5,135 bases of DNA from an uncultured bacterium (GTDB taxonomy: Bacteria; Planctomycetota; UBA1135; UBA2386), in the NCBI GenBank assembly GCA_938003515.1, contig CALKYL010000225.1:1-5135 (forward strand), read 5' to 3'. This document shows, piece by piece, positions 1 through 5,135 of this stretch (positions within the stretch are counted from its first letter, which is position 1; each line of letters opens with the position of its first letter). The notes beneath the pieces were generated by a model, which was given only the letters and a program-made list of their open reading frames with translations, made no database searches and was not told where the DNA came from. Made by a program: the position numbers and the translations under genes.

Positions 1-315
1 GCCGCCGCGACCGCGGTCGGGGCGCGCGACGCCGGCGACAGCCCCTACGGCATGCCGTGGCAGGAGGGTGAGCGGCCGACGGGCGTGATGGCGTTCGTCG
101 TGCGGCTCGTGTTCGTCCTGATCGAGTTCACGATCTGGACGGTCATGGTGCCGGTGCGCGCGATCGGGGCCTTCGCCGGGCGCGGCGTCACCTGGCTCCT
201 GCAGCTGCCCTTCCGGATCCTCGGGCTCGCGGCGCAGCTGGTCGGGCTGCTGCTCGTGCTCGCGCTGGTCGTGCTCGTCGTCGTCACGCTGGTCTCGCTG
301 TTCGCTGCGGCGTGA
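1..315 (+). CDS. Small hydrophobic membrane protein, 5'-partial
   Basis: The frame is open to the left edge, and the codons before the first ATG (position 52) nearly all end in G or C, so coding probably begins outside the window. ATG 52 has no Shine-Dalgarno sequence. An AGGAGG at 62-67 lies about 20 bases before the in-frame ATG 88, too far to serve it well, so neither start is convincing. The visible part has two hydrophobic zones. The first starts near MAFVVRLVFVLIEF. The second, longer one is rich in Leu and Val and runs almost to the C-terminus (LVGLLLVLALVVLVVV). Between them is a short Arg-containing, amphipathic stretch. I do not recognise the family. It lies 37 bp before the sigma factor gene on the same strand, so read-through is possible, but no functional link is shown. 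A real protein-coding gene is likely; its function is unknown. Confidence 0.6.
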   Translation, partial: AAATAVGARDAGDSPYGMPWQEGERPTGVMAFVVRLVFVLIEFTIWTVMVPVRAIGAFAGRGVTWLLQLPFRILGLAAQLVGLLLVLALVVLVVVTLVSLFAAA

Positions 316-336
316 GCGGCCCCGTGCGCACCCTGC

Positions 337-342
337 TATCAT
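337..342 (+). promoter_or_regulatory. Candidate -10 element (TATCAT) just before the sigma factor gene
   Basis: TATCAT ends 10 bases before ATG 353, in otherwise GC-rich DNA. It matches 5 of 6 bases of a housekeeping -10 box and the TANNNT form. No good -35 box is seen about 17 bp upstream, and there is no Shine-Dalgarno sequence between it and the ATG. If used, transcription would begin at or within a few bases of the start codon, giving a leaderless message. This is a motif-based guess. Confidence 0.3.
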
Positions 343-352
343 CGGCGCCGGC

Positions 353-1006
353 ATGAGCGAACGAGCGCACGACGTCGCGCGGCTGCAGGCGATGGACGAG
401 CAGGCCTGGCAGGGCCTGCAGGAGGACTACTACCGGCGCGTCTACTTCTACGTGAAGCGCTTCGTCCAGGACCACCAGACCGCCGAGGACCTGACGCAGG
501 ACGTGTTCCTCGGCGCCGTGCGCGGCATCTCCGGCTTCGACCCGGCCTACACGCTCGACCAGTTCCTCTTCGGTATCGCGAAGAACCGCGTCATCGACCA
601 CTACCGCAAGCACAAGCCGACGCTCGTTCCGCCCAAGGCCGACGCCGACGGCGACAAGAGCCGGCTGTGGCTCGAGAACCTCGCCTCGGATCCGTCGCCG
701 CCGCCGAAAGAACGGGTCGTGCGCGCAGAGGACGAGGCGCGCCAGCGCCAGGTGCTCGCCAAGATCCTGCGCGAACACGTCGGCGAGCTGTGGTCGGAGG
801 GCGAGTTCGTGAAGCTGATGGTGCTCGAGTACCTGTTCGTGCTCGGCGGCCGCAACAAGGACGCCGCGGCCCGCTTCGGCATCGCCGACGAGAAGGCGGT
901 CGCGGGCATCAAGTTCCGGGCGATCGAGCGGCTGCGCGGCATGGCGCGGCAGCACGACCCGAACCATTCGCTGTTCCTGGGTCTCTGGCAGCCGGGGGCG
1001 CGATGA
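353..1006 (+). CDS. ECF-type (sigma-70 family) RNA polymerase sigma factor
   Basis: This is a 217-residue alternative sigma factor, expected to direct RNA polymerase to a specific promoter set. Region 2 spans about residues 17-88. It has the core-binding motif AEDLTQDVF (44-52) and then FGIAKNRVIDHYRK (73-86), matching the usual 'IA.N...D..R' of regions 2.3/2.4 that melts and reads the -10 element. A Pro/Asp/charged linker (about 89-125) leads to region 4 (about 131-197), whose helix-turn-helix is around NKDAAARFGIADEKAVAGIKFRAIERLR. Region 4 is divergent: the usual 'LP..QR.V..L....G.S..EIA' is replaced by a hydrophobic LWSEGEFVKLMVLEYLFVLGG segment (146-166). Length is normal to slightly long for the family. 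The start was chosen as the first ATG giving a complete region 2; it lacks a Shine-Dalgarno sequence. The stop overlaps the next gene by 4 bases (ATGA). The sigma call is strong; the subgroup and target promoters are not known. Confidence 0.9.
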   Translation: MSERAHDVARLQAMDEQAWQGLQEDYYRRVYFYVKRFVQDHQTAEDLTQDVFLGAVRGISGFDPAYTLDQFLFGIAKNRVIDHYRKHKPTLVPPKADADGDKSRLWLENLASDPSPPPKERVVRAEDEARQRQVLAKILREHVGELWSEGEFVKLMVLEYLFVLGGRNKDAAARFGIADEKAVAGIKFRAIERLRGMARQHDPNHSLFLGLWQPGAR

Positions 1007-1311
1007 GCGCGCCGCAGGACCCCCGGGACGCCGACGCCCGCCTCGCCTTCACCGTCGCGTCCGTCTGGCGCAGCGAGCGGATCTCGTGCCCGCACCCGCA
1101 CGTGCTCCAGAGCTGGCTCCAGGGCGGACTGACCGGCGGCGCCGCGGACTTCGTGGCGTTCCACCTGAAGGACAGCCAGTGTCCTTACTGCAACGCCGTC
1201 GTCGAGGACCTCGAGGCCCGCGACGACGCGGCCCGCGAGCCGGTCCTGGCGGACATGAAGGACCGCCTGCTGCGCTCGACCTTCGCGGCGATCCGCGGTC
1301 GCGAGCGCTGA
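1003..1311 (+). CDS. Small soluble Cys/His protein, putative zinc-binding anti-sigma-like partner
   Basis: The 102-residue product starts inside the sigma gene's stop (ATGA overlap), which points to translational coupling and roughly matched output. Only a G-run at 994-998 precedes the start. The middle reads ISCPHPHVLQSWLQGGL (27-43), then FVAFHLKDSQCPYC (50-63). This resembles the zinc-finger anti-sigma (zf-HC2) layout of an early Cys, an 'L..(Y/W)L.G.L' helix, then 'HL..C..C'. Here His54 and the pair Cys60/Cys63 are spaced H-x5-C-x2-C rather than the usual H-x3-C-x2-C, with Cys29, His31 and His33 as further possible ligands. The C-terminal part (67-102) is charged and probably helical. There is no membrane segment or signal peptide, so it should be cytoplasmic, unlike many anti-sigma factors that end in a transmembrane domain. 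Its position beside a sigma gene supports an anti-sigma or sigma-modulating role, but this is inferred from context and motif only. Confidence 0.75.
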   Translation: MSAPQDPRDADARLAFTVASVWRSERISCPHPHVLQSWLQGGLTGGAADFVAFHLKDSQCPYCNAVVEDLEARDDAAREPVLADMKDRLLRSTFAAIRGRER

Positions 1312-1341
1312 GGCCCGCGCGGAGGTCGACGGCGCGCCCGT

Positions 1342-1373
1342 CCGCGAAACACGGCGCCGCCGCGAAATAGTCC
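1342..1373 (+). promoter_or_regulatory. Direct repeat CCGCGAAA and possible ECF-like promoter
   Basis: CCGCGAAA occurs exactly twice, at 1342-1349 and 1360-1367, with an 18-bp period, in the 128-bp gap before the coiled-coil gene. The first copy forms GAAAC (1346-1350), which resembles the '(G)GAAC' -35 element of many ECF promoters; AGTCC follows at 1369-1373. The second copy runs into AAATAG, the most AT-rich patch in the gap. It could be a promoter, a pair of protein-binding sites, or chance. Confidence 0.25.
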
Positions 1374-1427
1374 TCCCGCCCGGCCGCAGGGGGCCGCCGG
1401 AGCCGACGTGCTCCCAGCCTTCCTACC

Positions 1428-1432
1428 AGGGA
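1428..1432 (+). promoter_or_regulatory. Ribosome binding site of the coiled-coil protein gene
   Basis: AGGGA lies 7 bases before ATG 1440 and supports that start. An ATG at 1432 is out of frame and overlaps this site. Confidence 0.55.
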
Positions 1433-1439
1433 TGACGAC

Positions 1440-2270
1440 ATGATTCGCAAGACCTTCAAGTGGATGCTCCTCAGCGGTGCGGTGCTCGGTGGGGCGGGCT
1501 TCCTGTTCCTCGGCACCGACTTCCCCAGCTACCTCGGCACGGTCGCCTCGTCGATGCGCGAGAGCGTCGCCGGCCAGATCCCGATCGAGATCGAGCTCAA
1601 GCGAGCCGAGGGGCTGATCCGGCAGATCGACCCCCAGATCGAGACCTGCAAGCGCGACCTGGCCCGCGCCGAGGTCGAGCTCGAGGACCTGCAGGAGTCC
1701 GTGCAGCACCTCGAACAGGTCGTCGACGCCGAGGAGAAGAAGCTCAAGCTCGGTGCCGCGCTGCTGCGCGACGGCGAGCACGGCGGGGCCCGCCTCGCCG
1801 CGGACTTCGGCGCGAGGCGTCGCGTCGCGGCCGACCTCGGGCGCACCAAGGACTCCTACGTCAACAACCTCGCGATCCTGAAGGCCAAGCGCGCGCTGAT
1901 CGACCGTCAGGCCAGCGCCGTCGACGCCGCCAAGGACCGCCTCGCCGCGGTGCGCTACGAGCGCTCGGCGCTCGAGGACCAGGTGCGTGCGCTGAAGACG
2001 CAGCAGATGCAGGTCGAGGCGCTGGCCGCGGCGAGCGACCGGTTCGACCTCGACAGCACGGCGCTGAGCCAGGCCAAGGAGGTCATCGCCGGCGTTCGCA
2101 AGCGGCTCGACGTCGCCCAGCGCATGCTCGAGAACGACATGGCCTTCCACGGCGATCCGATCGAGGTCGCGGTCGACGAGCGCGACGTCGTGGGCGAGAT
2201 CGAGGAGCTGTTCGGCGGAGGCGGCGCGCCGGTGCCCGCGGTGACGATCGAGCTGCCCGCGATCCGCTGA
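1440..2270 (+). CDS. Membrane-anchored coiled-coil protein
   Basis: The 276-residue product begins MIRKTFKW, then has one hydrophobic segment (about residues 9-25, LLSGAVLGGAGFLFLG) that should act as a signal anchor or uncleaved signal. I see no lipobox. A short linker ends in GQIPIEIELKRAEGLIRQIDPQI. Long charged helices with heptad-like Leu/Val/Ile spacing follow, at about 50-106, 140-198 and 206-232. The first two are separated by a Gly/Arg-rich break (105-130). A Gly/Pro-containing acidic tail (236-276) ends the protein. The body resembles envelope or phage-shock-type coiled-coil proteins in style but is not a clear PspA. I recall similar anchored coiled-coil proteins beside ECF sigma genes in Planctomycetota; that is memory, not a search result. 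It may be a structural or sensing partner at the membrane and a target of the upstream sigma factor. It follows the Cys/His gene by 128 bp, so it may have its own promoter. The gene is certain; its function is unknown. Confidence 0.8.
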   Translation: MIRKTFKWMLLSGAVLGGAGFLFLGTDFPSYLGTVASSMRESVAGQIPIEIELKRAEGLIRQIDPQIETCKRDLARAEVELEDLQESVQHLEQVVDAEEKKLKLGAALLRDGEHGGARLAADFGARRRVAADLGRTKDSYVNNLAILKAKRALIDRQASAVDAAKDRLAAVRYERSALEDQVRALKTQQMQVEALAAASDRFDLDSTALSQAKEVIAGVRKRLDVAQRMLENDMAFHGDPIEVAVDERDVVGEIEELFGGGGAPVPAVTIELPAIR

Positions 2271-2298
2271 CGGCGGCGCTGCGGCAGTGGCCCCGAGA

Positions 2299-2336
2299 CG
2301 ACGACGGCCAGCGGCACGCGCCGCTGGCCGTCGTCG
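2299..2336. terminator. Perfect 17-bp stem-loop between convergent genes, likely two-way terminator
   Basis: The arm CGACGACGGCCAGCGGC (2299-2315) is followed by the 4-base loop ACGC and the exact reverse complement of the arm (2320-2336). It starts 28 bases after the coiled-coil gene's stop and lies 54 bases beyond the minus-strand lipoprotein gene's stop, so it is placed to end transcription from both sides. There is no T-run on either strand, so classic intrinsic termination is not assured. A strong hairpin without a U-tract could also protect mRNA 3' ends. Confidence 0.7.
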
Positions 2337-2340
2337 CGTA

Positions 2341-2362
2341 CCCGGTCGCCGCGGCGACCGGG
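2341..2362. repeat. Perfect 22-bp palindrome beside the terminator hairpin
   Basis: The half-site CCCGGTCGCCG (2341-2351) is followed immediately by its exact reverse complement (2352-2362), with no spacer. It starts 4 bases after the larger stem-loop. It could be a second hairpin serving the minus-strand transcript, which reaches it first, or a binding site for a dimeric protein. With its neighbour, 60 of the 64 bases at 2299-2362 lie within inverted repeats (counting the 4-base loop). Confidence 0.6.
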
Positions 2363-2390
2363 CGGTCGATCGGTCACATTCCCCGGCCCG

Positions 2391-2681
2391 TCACTTCTTG
2401 CCGCTGACGACGGTCGTGTGGAAGCCGATGATGTTGCCGAGCACGCCCCAGAACGACGTCCAGTCGGCCGGCGTCGAGTGCTGGGTGTAGATCGTCGCGT
2501 TGGGGAACTTCTCGGCGGCGAGCTTCGCAGCGGCCTCCTGATCGTCGCCGGGGATGGCGAATCCGAAGATCCGGAAGCTCTCGGCGTGCACGGTGAAGTG
2601 GCCGTTCGCCTCGCGGAACCCGGAGCAGCCGGTGGCGAGCAGGGCGGAGAGACAGACGACGGACAAGAGCGTCTTCTTCAT
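2391..2681 (-). CDS. Small putative lipoprotein of unknown function
   Basis: The 96-residue product begins MKKTLLSVVCLSALLATGC, a typical lipoprotein signal peptide: two Lys, a hydrophobic core, and a lipobox-like ATGC with Cys19 as the expected lipidated residue. The mature part is about 78 residues with no further membrane segment. It contains HFTVHAESFRIFGFAIPGDD (28-47), an Ala/Lys/Glu helix (48-59) and a C-terminal stretch TPADWTSFWGVLGNIIGFHT (70-89) with two Trp and several Gly. The aromatic/Gly motifs look like conserved family signatures, but I cannot name the family. The start at 2681 was chosen over an in-frame ATG at 2717 because it places the signal peptide at the N-terminus and has a GGGAAGG ribosome binding site. 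The gene converges on the coiled-coil gene and diverges from sucC. Function is unknown; a TCA-cycle role should not be assumed from adjacency. Confidence 0.8.
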   Translation of the reverse strand: MKKTLLSVVCLSALLATGCSGFREANGHFTVHAESFRIFGFAIPGDDQEAAAKLAAEKFPNATIYTQHSTPADWTSFWGVLGNIIGFHTTVVSGKK

Positions 2682-2689
2682 GGCCGGCA

Positions 2690-2696
2690 CCTTCCC
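2690..2696 (-). promoter_or_regulatory. Ribosome binding site of the lipoprotein gene
   Basis: Read on the minus strand, GGGAAGG lies 8 bases before the ATG ending at 2681. It decides that start over the upstream ATG at 2717, which would add 12 Arg/Pro-containing residues ahead of the signal peptide. Confidence 0.6.
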
Positions 2697-2720
2697 GGGT
2701 GCGCGCCGGCGGGTCAACGC

Positions 2721-2745
2721 GTTTCGGACCGGCCGCCGACGAAAC
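2721..2745. promoter_or_regulatory. Dyad GTTTCG-N13-CGAAAC in the divergent lipoprotein/sucC region
   Basis: GTTTCG (2721-2726) and CGAAAC (2740-2745) are exact inverted copies, 13 bases apart, in the 122-bp gap between the divergent lipoprotein and sucC genes. The placement fits an operator or paired promoter elements. A 6-bp dyad is short and could be chance. No convincing housekeeping promoter was found in this gap for either gene. Confidence 0.25.
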
Positions 2746-2803
2746 CCGTGACGCGCGATCGACTCCGCCGCGGGGGCTCGTTACCGTGCCCGCCCGCGAA
2801 GCC

Positions 2804-3964
<1,161 letters not shown>

Positions 3965-3982
3965 CGCGCGGCCCCAGGAGCG

Positions 3983-3988
3983 AAGGAG
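3983..3988 (+). promoter_or_regulatory. Strong ribosome binding site of sucD
   Basis: AAGGAG lies 7 bases before ATG 3996. A second AGGAG-type sequence is at 3976-3980. The contrast with sucC, which has no clear site, is notable because the two subunits are needed in equal amounts. Confidence 0.7.
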
Positions 3989-3995
3989 CATCCAG

Positions 3996-4877
3996 ATGAG
4001 CGTTCTGATCGACGGCGACATCAAGATCCTGTGCCAGGGCTTCACCGGCGAAGCCGGCCTCTTCCACAGCAAGAACTCGCTGGCCTACGGCACCCGCGTC
4101 GTCGCGGGCGTCACGCCCGGCAAGGGCGGCCAGACGATCGAGGGCGTCAAGGTGTTCGACACCGTGCGCGAAGCGAAGGAGGCGACGGGCGCGTCCGTGT
4201 CGATGATCTACGTGCCGGCGGCGTTCACCGCCGACGCGATCTGCGAGGCCGTCGACGCCGAACTCGACCTGGTCGTGACGATCACCGAGGGCATCCCGGT
4301 GGCGGACATGGCGTTCGTCAAGGACTTCATGAAGGGCCGCGCGACCCGGCTGATCGGCCCGAACTGCCCCGGCATCATCACGCCGGTCAGCGAGAAGTCG
4401 GGCTGCAAGATCGGCATCATGCCGGCCTACATCCACCGGCCCGGTCGCGTCGGCATCGTGTCCCGCAGCGGCACGCTGACCTACGAGGCGGTCTGGCAGG
4501 TGACGTCGTGCGGCATGGGCCAGTCGACGTGCATCGGCATCGGCGGCGACCCGATCAAGGGCCTCGACTTCATCGATTGCCTGCAGCTGTTCCAGGACGA
4601 CCCCGACACCGACGGCATCATCATGATCGGCGAGATCGGCGGCACCGCCGAGGAGGAGGCGTGCGACTTCATCCAGCAGCACGTCGACAAGCCCGTGGTC
4701 GGGTTCATCGCCGGCGCGACCGCGCCGCCCGGCAAGCGGATGGGCCACGCCGGCGCGATCATCAGCGGCGGCAAGGGCACCGCCCAGGACAAGAAGGCGG
4801 CGATGAAGAAGGCCGGCGTGCACGTCTGCGACACGCCGTCGGTCCTCGGCGAGACGATGAAGCGCGTGCTCGGCTGA
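3996..4877 (+). CDS. sucD: Succinyl-CoA synthetase (succinate-CoA ligase), alpha subunit
   Basis: The 293-residue product is close to the E. coli alpha subunit (289). It binds CoA and carries the histidine that is phosphorylated during the reaction. The N-terminal Rossmann-type CoA-binding domain begins at about residue 8 and includes [23 protein letters not shown] (11-33), [10 protein letters not shown] (36-45) and VTITEGIP (94-101). GPNCPG (121-126) is the conserved CoA-site loop. The ligase domain holds [13 protein letters not shown] (153-165), the Glu of GEIGG (E213) that contacts the active-site His in this family, and [18 protein letters not shown] (246-263) with the phosphorylated His at 251. 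All key residues are present. The start is set by the strong AAGGAG site and family length. It is co-transcribed with sucC (31-bp gap) and followed by a membrane protein gene after 27 bp. Confidence 0.97.
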   Translation: MSVLIDGDIKILCQGFTGEAGLFHSKNSLAYGTRVVAGVTPGKGGQTIEGVKVFDTVREAKEATGASVSMIYVPAAFTADAICEAVDAELDLVVTITEGIPVADMAFVKDFMKGRATRLIGPNCPGIITPVSEKSGCKIGIMPAYIHRPGRVGIVSRSGTLTYEAVWQVTSCGMGQSTCIGIGGDPIKGLDFIDCLQLFQDDPDTDGIIMIGEIGGTAEEEACDFIQQHVDKPVVGFIAGATAPPGKRMGHAGAIISGGKGTAQDKKAAMKKAGVHVCDTPSVLGETMKRVLG

Positions 4878-4904
4878 GCGCGGCGCTTCGACCAGGCCAC
4901 CGCC

Positions 4905-5135
4905 GTGAAGGACGTCGCCCACTACGAGTCGCTGTTCCGACAGGCGACCCCGATCTTCCTGCTGGGGCTCCTGGCCGTGGTCGTCCTCGAGCCGTGGCTG
5001 CCGTACGGCGACTGGCTGCGCGCGACGTTCGGCGAGCAGATCGTGCTGCGCGTCGTGGTCGCGTTCCTCGTCGGCTCCGGGCTGCTCTTGTGGGGCGGGT
5101 CGTTGGGCCTGCGCGGGCTCGTCACCTGGCGAGTC
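4905..5135 (+). CDS. Membrane protein of unknown function, 3'-partial
   Basis: A GTG at 4905 opens a frame that runs without a stop to the window edge (77 codons). GTG 4905 is the first plausible start after the sucD stop in this frame, and codon third positions remain strongly G/C. The visible part begins MKDVAHYESLFRQ if GTG is read as Met, followed by a first hydrophobic segment at about residues 16-31 (PIFLLGLLAVVVLEPW). A short amphipathic loop holding YGDWLRATFGEQ comes next, then a second hydrophobic segment at about 44-65 (IVLRVVVAFLVGSGLLLWGG). Only a weak CAGG (4893-4896) could serve as ribosome binding site. The 27-bp gap after sucD suggests read-through from the sucCD operon. I do not recognise the family; most of the protein may lie outside the window. 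Confidence 0.6.
   Translation, partial: MKDVAHYESLFRQATPIFLLGLLAVVVLEPWLPYGDWLRATFGEQIVLRVVVAFLVGSGLLLWGGSLGLRGLVTWRV

Noticed and set aside
284..967. A 227-codon minus-strand frame opposite the sigma factor gene
   Set aside because: The plus strand encodes intact sigma regions 2 and 4; the antisense product has no recognisable features.
1381..1396. CGGCC-N6-GGCCG inverted repeat as terminator of the sigma operon
   Set aside because: A 5-bp stem of G and C only, with no T-run, is expected by chance in DNA this GC-rich.
1185..2150. A 321-codon minus-strand frame opposite the coiled-coil gene
   Set aside because: The plus-strand protein has a start with a ribosome binding site, a membrane anchor and heptad-like pattern. 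The antisense frame also crosses the Cys/His gene and an intergenic gap, and looks like a composition artefact.
2712..2717. TTGACC on the minus strand as a -35 box for the lipoprotein gene
   Set aside because: No -10-like sequence follows at 16-18 bp; the expected position is the ribosome binding site (GGGAAGG).
2699..2803. In-frame N-terminal extension of SucC from ATG 2699
   Set aside because: The 35 added residues are unlike any SucC N-terminus, and MNIHEYQAKQLL at 2804 matches the family start exactly.

Overview
The window is very GC-rich, with codon third positions almost always G or C. Its organism is inferred from gene content and arrangement, not from a marker gene. Best guess: a high-GC member of the Planctomycetota. 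The reason is the run of a divergent ECF sigma factor, a small Cys/His protein and a membrane-anchored coiled-coil protein with a 'VP/IPIE(F/I)E..RA' region after the anchor, an arrangement I recall from that phylum. No phylogenetic test was possible.

Layout. Bases 1-315 hold the 3' part of a gene for a small hydrophobic membrane protein, open to the left edge. Bases 353-1311 hold a two-gene unit: an ECF-type sigma factor whose stop overlaps the start of a 102-residue soluble protein with a zinc-finger anti-sigma-like Cys/His pattern. After 128 bp comes a 276-residue coiled-coil protein with one N-terminal membrane segment (1440-2270). It runs convergently into a small lipoprotein gene on the minus strand (2391-2681). 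The 120 bp between them hold a perfect 17-bp-stem hairpin and, directly next to it, a perfect 22-bp palindrome. The lipoprotein is divergent from sucC-sucD (2804-4877), which encode both subunits of succinyl-CoA synthetase. A GTG-started membrane protein gene begins 27 bp after sucD and leaves the window at the right edge.

How the genes may work together. SucC and SucD form one TCA-cycle enzyme and look complete and catalytically intact. The sigma factor and the overlapping Cys/His protein look like a regulator and its partner, and the coiled-coil protein may be a target or an envelope-facing partner; that link is inference. No CRISPR array, tRNA, rRNA, insertion sequence or integrase was seen. 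The window is mostly ordinary core-genome DNA. The least explained parts are the sigma/Cys-His/coiled-coil group, the two inverted repeats at 2299-2362 and the short lipoprotein.
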